Assembly: GCA_964478915.1 (NCBI GenBank)
Contig: CAYZKG010000001.1
Location: 1-49,287 of the forward strand
Source of the DNA: CAYJUM01 sp964478915
GTDB taxonomy: Bacteria > Nitrospirota > Nitrospiria > Nitrospirales > Nitrospiraceae
Direction: 5' to 3'
DNA: 49,287 nucleotides
Part shown: positions 32,857 to 40,898 of the stretch, in pieces
Position numbering within the stretch: the first letter of the stretch is position 1
Layout: the number at the start of each line of letters is the position of its first letter
Position numbers and translations under genes: made by a program
The notes under the pieces: model-generated
Told to the model about the DNA's origin: nothing
What the model saw: only the letters and a program-made list of their open reading frames with translations
Database searches by the model: none

Positions 32857-34319
32857 CAATGCAGGAACCGATTCAGGCCGGAGCGAGCGGCTCGGTCGGC
32901 TTGCGGCAACGTGTCCTGCAGGCAGGGGGCTGGGTGACGGCCGGCTTCCTGCTCGACAAGCTGATCGCTGCCGGTCAAATGATGATCGTGGCTCGGCTCC
33001 TCACCCCGGCAGACTTCGGCCTGATGGCCGCCTCGGCGGCCGTGCTCCTCGCAGCAACCACCCTGGCCGAACTCGGGATCGAGCCAGCGCTTGTCGCTCG
33101 GCGTGAGATTCGGCCAGGGGACCTGCGAGTGGCCTGGACCCTTGCGCTCGGCCGTTCGGTCGTGTTGGCCGCTGTGTTATGGGTTCTAGCCGAACCAATC
33201 GCGGCCTTCTTCCGATTTCCCGAATTGGTGATGCTGCTGCGCGTTCACACGCTGGCCTTGCTCATTCAGGGCGCGCAGAGTCCGGCCGTCGCGCTGTTGC
33301 TGCGCAACCTCGACATGGGGCGGAGGGTCCGGTTGGACCTCGTCCGCCGCCTCGTCGAGGCAGCGGCCACGATCGCCTTGGCGTGGTGGCTCCGGAGCGC
33401 CTGGGCACTCCTCGGGGGACAGCTTATCGGTTTTGCCGTGAGCTCCGTGCTCTCGTTTCACATGGCGCCCTTCATGCCGCGTCTGTCCCTGGATCGGGAG
33501 TCGCTCGGCTACTTTGCGCGGTACGGCAAGCATCTGAACGTGACGACGATCATGATCTTCTGCGTGACGGGCGCCGGCGAGTTCGTCGTCGGACGGATGC
33601 TGGGCGCCAGCGCGCTGGGAATCTATCAGATCGCGCTCACGATTCCGGTATTGATCAGCACCCGCCCCGTGGTCGTGATCAGCCAAGTGAGCTTTCCCGC
33701 CTATGCGATCTTGCAACGCGGCCAGGGAGGAACGGGCAGGGCGTTCGCGCTCCAGTTCGCCTTGATGGGGTTGATTCTGGTTCCGGTGGCAACAGGTCTT
33801 GCTCTGCTGGCTCCTGACGTCGTGCGTCTCCTCTTCGGAGCCAAGTGGCTCGAAGCGGCGCAGCCGCTCCGGGTGCTGAGTCTCTATGCGGTCTGCGCCG
33901 GCCTGTCCGGAGTGATGGGATCCCTGCACTACGGCATGAATCGCCCCGAGATCCAGACACGGATCTGGGCCGTCCAGTTTGTGGTATACGCAGGCGGGAT
34001 CGTGCCGCTGACGGCCTGGTACGGCGTGGTCGGCGCGGCTGCCGCACTGACCCTCTCATTCGGTCTCGGTTTCCTGCTCCAGGCGTTCTATACGCTGCAG
34101 CTCTTGGGGAGCGAGGCACGAGTGGCCTTTGCGGCGCTGGGGCGCACCACCTTGCCGGTGATCGCGATCGGTGTCGGCCTTACCGTATTGGCCAAGTTGC
34201 CTGCTGAGCCCTCCGGCGCATGGCCGGTGCTCGCCGGGCTCGCCGCCGGGACGGCCTACGTGCTGTATCTGTGGCGAATCGAATATCCAAGACTGGTGGG
34301 CCTATGGCGCGGGGAGTAG
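32853..34319 (+). CDS. Polysaccharide flippase (MOP superfamily, Wzx-like)
   Basis: 488 residues with about 12-14 transmembrane helices. The start GLRQRVLQAGGWVTAGFLLDKLIAAGQMMIVARLLTPADFGLMA is typical of polysaccharide transporters of the MOP superfamily (polysaccharide synthesis type 3), and the ELGIEPALV and LSVGALGIYQIA-like parts follow. It would flip lipid-linked repeat units to the periplasm for polymerisation. The start overlaps the previous gene (ATGA at 32853). The TAG stop at 34317-34319 touches the second assembly gap. Confidence 0.9.
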   Translation: MTMQEPIQAGASGSVGLRQRVLQAGGWVTAGFLLDKLIAAGQMMIVARLLTPADFGLMAASAAVLLAATTLAELGIEPALVARREIRPGDLRVAWTLALGRSVVLAAVLWVLAEPIAAFFRFPELVMLLRVHTLALLIQGAQSPAVALLLRNLDMGRRVRLDLVRRLVEAAATIALAWWLRSAWALLGGQLIGFAVSSVLSFHMAPFMPRLSLDRESLGYFARYGKHLNVTTIMIFCVTGAGEFVVGRMLGASALGIYQIALTIPVLISTRPVVVISQVSFPAYAILQRGQGGTGRAFALQFALMGLILVPVATGLALLAPDVVRLLFGAKWLEAAQPLRVLSLYAVCAGLSGVMGSLHYGMNRPEIQTRIWAVQFVVYAGGIVPLTAWYGVVGAAAALTLSFGLGFLLQAFYTLQLLGSEARVAFAALGRTTLPVIAIGVGLTVLAKLPAEPSGAWPVLAGLAAGTAYVLYLWRIEYPRLVGLWRGE

Positions 34320-34419
34320 NNNNNNNNNNNNNNNNNNNNNNNNNNNNNNNNNNNNNNNNNNNNNNNNNNNNNNNNNNNNNNNNNNNNNNNNNNNNNNNNN
34401 NNNNNNNNNNNNNNNNNNN
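34320..34419. other. 100-N scaffold gap between flippase and GT2 genes
   Basis: Exactly 100 N directly after the flippase stop. The start of the following GT2 gene lies inside it, so at least its first few codons are unknown and more genes could be missing. Confidence 0.95.
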
Positions 34420-35346
34420 TCGGTCGTGATCCCGACCTTCGGACGCGAGGAACTCTTGTGCCGGTGTATCGAGGACGTTCTCAGACAGGAGCATCCCTCC
34501 TTCGAAACGATCGTGGTGGACCAGACGCCTCGACACCTGCCGGAGACCGAGGCGTTCCTGCTCACGGTCAAGGATCGTGTCCGTCACGTGCGATTGGAAC
34601 GGCCCAGCTTGATGGGGGCATTGAATAAAGGGCTGAGCCTGGCTCGGGGTGAGATCATCTGGTTCACGGACGATGATGTCCGTATCGAACAGGCAGATCT
34701 GTTGGCGCGACATGCGGAGGTGCATCGCGATCCCTCAGTGGGCGGCGTGGCCGGATATGAACATGACCCCAGACACCCGAGCGGCAGCCAGTATGATCCT
34801 CGCTCGAGCGATGAGATCTGGGGATGGTATCACTCGAAGTGGGACCATCCAGTCCGCGCTGAAGTCGTCAGTGCGCCCGGCGCGAACGTGTCGTTCAAAC
34901 GGGCCGTGCTGGTTGAGGTCGACGGGTTCGACGAGCGATTCACCGGCAATGCGGTTCGATGGGAAAACGATGTCTGTCTGCGGGTACGACGCGCCGGGTA
35001 CCGCGTTGTGTTCGAGCCGGAAGCTCGGGTCATCCATCAGCCATCGGGGAGTGCAGGCGGCTGCGAGAACCGGCATCTCCTTGGACGAGAACAGGCGTCT
35101 CATCAGTGGTACGCGTCGTACTTCCGGAACATGGTCTACTTCTCGCTGAAGCACATGCCGGCCGGGACTTGGCCGCGAGTCTTGTGGCGTCTTTGGCGCG
35201 GGCACGCCTTCAACTGGCCATTTCTGCAGGTCGGGCCGGGATTCATCGCCCGACGCAACCGGGCCTTCGCGGTCGGCATGTGGCAAGGAGTCTCAGCAGG
35301 ATGGGGGATGCGGCGCCCGACACACCGGCATGGAACAGGATCTTAA
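34420..35346 (+). CDS. GT2-family glycosyltransferase, 5' end lost in gap
   Basis: The readable part begins SVVIPTFGREELLCRCIEDVLRQ, just behind where a GT2 start normally lies, so only some codons are missing. It has the donor motif FETIVVDQ, LNKGLSLARGEIIWFTDDDVRIEQ (a DDD-type metal motif), and a product/acceptor part VSAPGANVSFKRAVLVEVDGFDERFTG...WENDVCLRVRRAGYRVVFEPEA, giving the usual ED motif. A typical inverting GT2 of surface-polysaccharide clusters. The 3' end overlaps the SGNH gene by 17 bases. Confidence 0.88.
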   Translation, partial: SVVIPTFGREELLCRCIEDVLRQEHPSFETIVVDQTPRHLPETEAFLLTVKDRVRHVRLERPSLMGALNKGLSLARGEIIWFTDDDVRIEQADLLARHAEVHRDPSVGGVAGYEHDPRHPSGSQYDPRSSDEIWGWYHSKWDHPVRAEVVSAPGANVSFKRAVLVEVDGFDERFTGNAVRWENDVCLRVRRAGYRVVFEPEARVIHQPSGSAGGCENRHLLGREQASHQWYASYFRNMVYFSLKHMPAGTWPRVLWRLWRGHAFNWPFLQVGPGFIARRNRAFAVGMWQGVSAGWGMRRPTHRHGTGS

Positions 35347-36463
35347 AGCAGGGCGTCGGTTCGGCGGCAGGGTGGTCGCTACCGCGGTCGGGGTGTTGCT
35401 AGCCGGCACCGTGCTGGAGGCGGCCCTGCGGTGGTTTCCGATTCCGGCTGTCGAACTCCACCGGCGTGGGCCGGTCCGGTATCAGGACCAGCAGCGGTTC
35501 TTCCTGTACGATCCCGAACTTGGCTGGCGGGGTCGGCCCCAAGCGGAGGGCGATTTCTCCGGATGGGAATTCACCACGCGGGTCCATCTCAATGCCGAGG
35601 GCTTCCGCGGACAGCCGGTTCCCGAACAGAGATCGCCGGCGCACCGGCGGATCCTCGTGTTCGGGGATTCGATCACGTGGGGCTACGGGGTCGAGGAAGG
35701 GGAGCGGTTCAGCGATCTGCTTTCAGGGTTGCTGTCCAGCCGCGGGGTCCAGGTCGAGGTGCTGAACGTCGCTGTGAACGGCTACGATACCGGTCAGGAG
35801 CTGCTCCTCTACCGCCGGATCGGCATGCGCAGCTGCGCCGACCTGGTGATCGTCGGACTCTACGAGAACGATCTGCGCGAGAGCGTCTCGGCTTGGCAGG
35901 GGCCTTACGCAAAACCGTATTTTCAGGTGGTCCGGGATCGCTTGGAGTTGACCAATGTGCCGGTGCCGCAGGCGGACTGGGCAAGACTACAAGAGGATCA
36001 GCGGACCGAGCTGAAACGCTGGCTCCGCGAGTACGTGCGACTCTACGCGCTCGCTGCTTGGGCCCGCGAGACGCTCAGAAGCCTGCTGGCTCCGTCTCCG
36101 TCGGTGCCCACGGCGGATGAGCCGGGCATGTTGGTCACCGCTCGTCTGCTTCGCCAGTTTCAGCAGGAGGTGACCGAGGCGGGCAGTCGCTTCGCGGTCG
36201 TGCTGCTGCCGGATCATCGGGTCCTGGAGCAAGGGGATGGAGGGGCATTGCGCCGAGTTGCCACTGCTGCGGGGATCGAGGTCACGCTGGATCTGGCGCC
36301 GCGCTTTTGGGAAGTCCCGCTGGAGCAAAGACGGCGGCTCTTCTACCGCTTGGACGGGGCACACTGGACGCGTGAAGGCCACGCGTTGGCGGCCCGCCAC
36401 CTTGCCGCATTCATCCAGGAGGCGAAGCTCCTGGAAGGGCCGGTTCCTTGCGGGTCGGCCTGA
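35330..36463 (+). CDS. SGNH/GDSL-family hydrolase, membrane-anchored
   Basis: 377 residues. An N-terminal helix (about 13-33, FGGRVVATAVGVLLAGTVLEAAL) anchors or exports it. The SGNH block I motif is FGDSITWGYGVEEGERF (about 110-126, catalytic Ser in GDSI), block III is YENDLRES, and block V is DGAHWTREGH (about 341-350) with the Asp and His of the triad. Such proteins are O-acetyl esterases or acetyltransferases on surface sugars. Position in the cluster suggests acyl editing of the polymer in the periplasm. It starts inside the GT2 gene and its stop overlaps the next start. Confidence 0.82.
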   Translation: MEQDLKAGRRFGGRVVATAVGVLLAGTVLEAALRWFPIPAVELHRRGPVRYQDQQRFFLYDPELGWRGRPQAEGDFSGWEFTTRVHLNAEGFRGQPVPEQRSPAHRRILVFGDSITWGYGVEEGERFSDLLSGLLSSRGVQVEVLNVAVNGYDTGQELLLYRRIGMRSCADLVIVGLYENDLRESVSAWQGPYAKPYFQVVRDRLELTNVPVPQADWARLQEDQRTELKRWLREYVRLYALAAWARETLRSLLAPSPSVPTADEPGMLVTARLLRQFQQEVTEAGSRFAVVLLPDHRVLEQGDGGALRRVATAAGIEVTLDLAPRFWEVPLEQRRRLFYRLDGAHWTREGHALAARHLAAFIQEAKLLEGPVPCGSA

Positions 36464-37578
36464 TGCCGAGGTCACGCCGGAGCGCGGATAGGCGATTGCG
36501 GATTGGCCTCGACTGCCAAGCGCTGGGCGCCGGCGTGCGGCACGGGTTTTCGACGTACCTGGGAAACCTCCTGCGGGCCCTGCGGGCGCACTTTCAGGAG
36601 CACGAATTCGTGGAGTGGTCCTGCCACCATGGACCCGGCTGGCGCATCCCGAACCAGCTCTGGTGGGATCAGGCGCGGGTGCCATGGCGGGCGTGGCGCG
36701 AGCATGTGGATCTCCTGCATGTCCCGGCCTTCTCCGGCGCCTTGCTGCGGCCCTGTCCGCTGGTGCTGACCGTGCACGACCTGCTGTACATCCGTCATCC
36801 GGAGTGGCTGCCGACAGGACGTGCCGGCTGGTACTGGGGGAACTGGATCGCCTTGACCGCCAGGCACGCGACCGCCGTGATCGTGCCGTCCGAGGCAACG
36901 AAGCAGGACCTTGTGGAGTTGGGCGGTGTGACTCCTGATCGGGTCACGGTGGTGTACGAAGCGGTCGATCCCCATTTCCTGAAAGTCCCGGCCAAAGCGG
37001 ATGTCGACGCCTACAGGGTGCGGCACGGGCTCGACAGACCCTACATCCTCTATGTCGGGGTCATCGACCGGCGGAAGGACCTCAGTGGTCTGGTGCGGGC
37101 ATACGGACAGTTGCGCTCGCGGGTCAAGGATCATCGGTTGGTGATTGCGGGCCATCTGATCAAAGGCCGATCGACGCTGTCGGAAGAGATCGAGGCCTTG
37201 GGGTTGGGCGATCAGGTGGTGCTCCCGGGGTATGTGCCGGATTCGGAGCTGCCGCTCCTGTATGCAGGCGCCAGTCTGTTCGTGTACCCCTCCTGGCTCG
37301 AGGGGTTTGGTCTTCCGCCGCTCGAAGCCATGGCCCAGGGCGTCCCGGTGATCACGTATCGCAACTCCTCCCTGCCCGAAGTGGTGGGCGATGCGGCGGT
37401 TCTGATCGATGCACCGTATCCGGTGGATGCGCTGGCTGAGGCCATGCTGAAGGCTTTGGAGGATGACGGCCTTCGGCAGGGCCTCATCGCACGGGGGTAT
37501 CGGCGGAGGGACGAGTTCAGTTGGGAGCGGGCTGCGGAAGAGACCATGGCGGTCTATCAGCGGTGCCTGGCTGGATGA
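36463..37578 (+). CDS. GT4-family glycosyltransferase
   Basis: 371 residues from ATG 36463, in TGATG overlap with the SGNH stop; an upstream TTG is less likely. It starts RLRIGLDCQALGAGVRHGFSTYLGNLLRAL, typical of GT4 enzymes of the mannosyltransferase/WbpZ-like type, and continues with AVDPHFLKV, YILYVGVIDRRKDLSGLVRAY, GYVPDSELPLLYAGASLFVYPSWLEGFGLPPLEAMAQGVPVITYRNSSLPEV with the conserved E-x7-E, and ends in a helix. All donor-site motifs are present. The sugar is unknown. Confidence 0.92.
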   Translation: MPRSRRSADRRLRIGLDCQALGAGVRHGFSTYLGNLLRALRAHFQEHEFVEWSCHHGPGWRIPNQLWWDQARVPWRAWREHVDLLHVPAFSGALLRPCPLVLTVHDLLYIRHPEWLPTGRAGWYWGNWIALTARHATAVIVPSEATKQDLVELGGVTPDRVTVVYEAVDPHFLKVPAKADVDAYRVRHGLDRPYILYVGVIDRRKDLSGLVRAYGQLRSRVKDHRLVIAGHLIKGRSTLSEEIEALGLGDQVVLPGYVPDSELPLLYAGASLFVYPSWLEGFGLPPLEAMAQGVPVITYRNSSLPEVVGDAAVLIDAPYPVDALAEAMLKALEDDGLRQGLIARGYRRRDEFSWERAAEETMAVYQRCLAG

Positions 37579-37582
37579 ACCG

Positions 37583-38248
37583 ATGAACAAGCAGCAGCGG
37601 TACGACGCGGAATGGACCGGGTGGAAGGCCGGTCCCCTGATGCTCTCCGGCGAGCGTCGCCTCGAGCAGGTCTGCGGGCATGTGCGGCGGCTGCGGCCAA
37701 GGAGGCTCTTGGATCTCGGCTGCGGCGATGGAACGTTCGCACGTCTGGTGAAGGCGGCCTGTCCAGGTGTGGCGATCCATGGGTGCGACGTTTCGGGGGC
37801 GGCGCTCTCTCGGACTGAAGGGCTGGACCGGGCATACGCGCTGGACCTCGATGGGGACCTGTTGCCGGAGGCGGACGAGAGCTTCGATGTCGTGACGGCC
37901 AGCGAGGTCCTCGAGCACCTGAGCGGTCCCAGGCATGCACTGGCCGAAGCGAAGCGGGTGCTGAGGCCGGGCGGCCGGCTGCTCGTCACGGTGCCCAATG
38001 TCGCCTTCTGGCGATTTCGCTGGCAGGCTCTTCGCGGTGACGTGCCATCCGTCACCGCCGATGAGCGCCACCTGCATTCATATAATGCCGCGTCCCTCAG
38101 GCGGTTGCTCGAATCCGAAGGATTCCGGGTGCTGAGGATCACCGGACTGCGGCGACGGTTCGACTGGCTCGGTCGGGTGTCCTGCACGCTGCTGTGTGAC
38201 TCACTCCTTGCAGAAGCCGAGCGGCCCCTCACCTTTCTCCTCTCCCCC
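37583..38248 (+). CDS. SAM-dependent methyltransferase, 3' end at gap
   Basis: About 222 readable residues from ATG 37583. Class I methyltransferase motifs: LLDLGCGDGTFARLVKAA (about 44-61), the motif II region CDVSGAAL, SFDVVTASEVLEHL and RVLRPGGRLLVTVPNV. It probably methylates a sugar in the polymer or a carrier-linked intermediate. The frame runs into the third gap, and the last readable bases are the left half of the G/C-rich hairpin repeat, so its true C-terminus is unknown. It lies 4 bases after the preceding GT4. Confidence 0.82.
38225..38248. repeat. Left half of the G/C-rich hairpin repeat, cut by the gap
   Basis: The 24 bases here match the left half of the full copy at 29180-29203 (CCCCTCACC, then CCTCTCCCCC). 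The gap begins at the point where the hairpin centre would lie, which suggests that the repeat broke the assembly. Confidence 0.7.
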
Positions 38249-38348
38249 NNNNNNNNNNNNNNNNNNNNNNNNNNNNNNNNNNNNNNNNNNNNNNNNNNNN
38301 NNNNNNNNNNNNNNNNNNNNNNNNNNNNNNNNNNNNNNNNNNNNNNNN
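38249..38348. other. 100-N scaffold gap
   Basis: Exactly 100 N between the methyltransferase and a GT4 gene. The 3' end of the first and the 5' end of the second are lost in it. Confidence 0.95.
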
Positions 38349-38358
38349 CATCCTGCGG

Positions 38359-39603
38359 GTGGCCTTGATCATCAGTGCTCCTGTGTTCGAGGAATTCTTT
38401 CACCGCGTCGGCGTGACCCGCTCCACGTACCTGGCCAGCTACGACAACGACTGGATCTGCTACTACTCGCACCTGCTCAAGCGGGAGGGCATCCATCTCG
38501 TCTGGTATCTGTTCTCCCGCGACGTGAAGCGTCTTGAAGTCGAGGTCCATCGCCCCACCGGCTCCGAGGTGCGCTTTCTGCCCGCCCCGCGCCTGTACAA
38601 CTGGTGGACAGTCCGACTGCCGTTCATCCGGTGCTTCGCTCTGCATCTGGCGACCTGCTCCCTAGCGCTGTTCCGCGACCTGCGCGAGCAGCGCCCCGAC
38701 CTGCTCTACGTGCAGGACTACGAGTCGGGGCGCTTCGACATGGTGAGTCTCATGGGGGCCGCGTTGGGCATTCCGGTGGTCGGGCAGTACCATGGAGGGC
38801 ACTCTCCGGCGCACTGGCCCCTCCGCTGGCTCCGCCACCGGACGCTCCGCCGTGCCGCGTATCTTCTCTCGCCGAACACAGAGGAACATGCTCGTCTGAA
38901 AAGCGTCCATGGCCTTTCCGAGGAGCGGGCTCTTTGGTTCCCGAACCCGGTGCCGGTCTTTCCAATGCCAGCAGGGCAAAGTGCGGCGGTGCGGGAGAGC
39001 CTGGGAATCCCACAGACCCACCGCTACGTCATGTTCCTTGGGCGGCTCGTCAACCATCATAAGGGGGTGGATCTGCTCGTGTCGGCCTTTCGCGCGCTGG
39101 CGGCCCGATTTCCGGACCTCCACTTGCTCATCGTGGGCAGCGGTCCGGATGAGAAGCTCCTGCACGAGCAGGCCCGCAGCGTTCCACGTGTTCATTTCTT
39201 GGGATGGGTGTCCTCTCGCCAGCGAGTCCAGGAACTTCTGGGAGCTTCAGAAGTGGTGGCTTGCCCGTCCCACGAAGATGCGTTCCCGTACACTGTTGCT
39301 GAAGCGATGACTGCCGGACGTCCTCTGGTTGCCAGTGCGGTGGGCGGCATCTGCGATCTGGTCGCTGACGGCCAGACCGGCTACTTGATCCCACCAGGTG
39401 ACCCCGGCGCCCTGGAGCGTGCGTTGGAGAGGATTCTTCGGAACCCCGACCGCGCGGAGGCCATGGGCCGGGCGGGGCGCGCCCGCATCCAGCAGGAATT
39501 TGCGGAAACGGTCCTGGTTCCTCGACTGGCCGGAATGCTGCGCGCTGCGGTCAGTCGGTCACCGAGAGGACCTGCCGGAGCGGTCGCGGGTGCGCGGGCA
39601 TGA
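38359..39603 (+). CDS. GT4-family glycosyltransferase, 5' end near gap
   Basis: 414 readable residues from GTG 38359. The frame stays open back to the gap (ILRVALIISAPVFEEFF), so a start a few codons earlier is possible. It has an N-terminal GT-B domain, VQDYESGRFDMVSLMGAALGIPVVGQYHGG, then YVMFLGRLVNHHKGVDLLVSAFRAL, LLIVGSGPDEKLL, FLGWVSSRQRVQELL and SHEDAFPYTVAEAMTAGRPLVASAVGG with the GT4 donor motif. The 3' end overlaps the next start (ATGA). A sugar-transfer role in repeat-unit assembly is likely. Confidence 0.9.
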   Translation: MALIISAPVFEEFFHRVGVTRSTYLASYDNDWICYYSHLLKREGIHLVWYLFSRDVKRLEVEVHRPTGSEVRFLPAPRLYNWWTVRLPFIRCFALHLATCSLALFRDLREQRPDLLYVQDYESGRFDMVSLMGAALGIPVVGQYHGGHSPAHWPLRWLRHRTLRRAAYLLSPNTEEHARLKSVHGLSEERALWFPNPVPVFPMPAGQSAAVRESLGIPQTHRYVMFLGRLVNHHKGVDLLVSAFRALAARFPDLHLLIVGSGPDEKLLHEQARSVPRVHFLGWVSSRQRVQELLGASEVVACPSHEDAFPYTVAEAMTAGRPLVASAVGGICDLVADGQTGYLIPPGDPGALERALERILRNPDRAEAMGRAGRARIQQEFAETVLVPRLAGMLRAAVSRSPRGPAGAVAGARA

Positions 39604-40898
39604 GCCGCGACGGCGTGCCGGAGGTATCGGTGATCATCCCGGCGTTGAACGAGGGAGCGAGCATCGGGGAGCTGGTCGCGCGCGTGCGCGCGCAGCTCGT
39701 GGGGCTGGGCGTTCCCCTCGAAGTGTTGGTGGTGGACGGAGGCTCGACGGATGAGACGGTACGGTCGGCGAGCGATGCGGGCGCCCGGGTGGTCAGTCAG
39801 GGAGGAAAGGGCTACGCCGATGCCCTGCGCACCGGGTTCCAGTCGGCGCGCGGCCGCTTTCTCGTCACGATGGACGCCGACTACTCCCACGATCCGGACT
39901 TCTTGGGCACCCTCTGGCGGGCCAGGCACCAGGCGCCGGTGGTGATCGCCTCACGGTATGTCCCGGGCGGTTACGCCGCGATGCCCCTGACCAGGCGTCT
40001 CTTGAGCGTCATCCTCAACGGCGTCAGTCGCTCGCTCTTGAGCGTCCCGGTCCGGGACCTCTCCAGCGGGTTCCGCCTCTACGACAGGGCGGTGCTCAAA
40101 GGAATCCGAACCGAAGCGTCCCAATTCGATGTCCTGATCGAGTTGCTGGTGCTCATCTTCAGCCGGGGCTGGGGGGTCGCCGAGGTTCCGTTTCATTACC
40201 GGCCGCGTTTCGGCGGGCGGTCTCATGTCCGGCTGTGGCGGTTCGCCAAAGCCTATGCGCGCACGCTGGTCAAGCTGTGGACCTTGCGGAATTCCCTCAA
40301 ATCCGCCGACTACGACGACCGGGCGTTCTCTTCCCGCATCCTCATCCAACGCTACTGGCAGCGCCGACGGTACACCATCGTGCTTGACCTCTTGGGCCGG
40401 GTCCAGCGGGTGCTGGATGCGGGGTGCGGCTCCTCGAAAATCCTCGAGGCATTGCCCCACGCCGTGGGGCTGGACCTGAACTTTGCCGCTCTCCGGTTCC
40501 GCAAACGCACGAACAGCGCCTTGGTGAACGGCGACGTACGGGCGCTTCCCTTCAGAGAAGAGGCGTTCGATGCGATCATCTGCTCCGAGGTGCTGCAACA
40601 GATCCGCGATGACCCCAGGGTTTTTCGCGAATTGGGACGGGTGCTCGCAAAGGGTGGCGTGTTGATCCTCGGCACGCCGGATTACGGCTGCTGGCAGTGG
40701 CGGTGGATCGAGTGGTGGTACACACGGCTGCTGCCGGATGCGCACGGACGTCTCCATGTGGAGCGGTACACTGCAGGGAGTCTGGCCGCTCGGCTGTCCG
40801 AGCACGGGTTCGTGATCCTGGAATGCCGTTACATCTGCGGCGCGGAATTGATCCTCCGGTGCAAGAAGCAGGGTGCGGTCGCCGGGGTTCCAGCTTGA
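39600..40898 (+). CDS. Fused GT2 glycosyltransferase and SAM methyltransferase
   Basis: 432 residues with two domains. Residues about 8-235 are a DPM1/GT2-type glycosyltransferase: VSVIIPALNEGASIGELV, LVVDGGSTDET, GGKGYADALRTGF, TMDADYSHDPD and SSGFRLYDR. Residues about 255-425 are a class I methyltransferase: VLDAGCGSSKILEAL (about 269-283), FDAIICSEVLQQIRDD and RVLAKGGVLILGTPDYG. The GT2 part is like polyprenyl-phosphate sugar transferases, which make the donors for GT-C enzymes like those that follow. The fusion suggests transfer and methylation of one product. It is in 4-base overlaps at both ends. Confidence 0.85.
   Translation: MSRDGVPEVSVIIPALNEGASIGELVARVRAQLVGLGVPLEVLVVDGGSTDETVRSASDAGARVVSQGGKGYADALRTGFQSARGRFLVTMDADYSHDPDFLGTLWRARHQAPVVIASRYVPGGYAAMPLTRRLLSVILNGVSRSLLSVPVRDLSSGFRLYDRAVLKGIRTEASQFDVLIELLVLIFSRGWGVAEVPFHYRPRFGGRSHVRLWRFAKAYARTLVKLWTLRNSLKSADYDDRAFSSRILIQRYWQRRRYTIVLDLLGRVQRVLDAGCGSSKILEALPHAVGLDLNFAALRFRKRTNSALVNGDVRALPFREEAFDAIICSEVLQQIRDDPRVFRELGRVLAKGGVLILGTPDYGCWQWRWIEWWYTRLLPDAHGRLHVERYTAGSLAARLSEHGFVILECRYICGAELILRCKKQGAVAGVPA

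Noticed and set aside
36472..38646. 724-codon minus-strand frame across the third gap
   Set aside because: It runs through N bases and is antisense to GT4 and methyltransferase genes; no family features.
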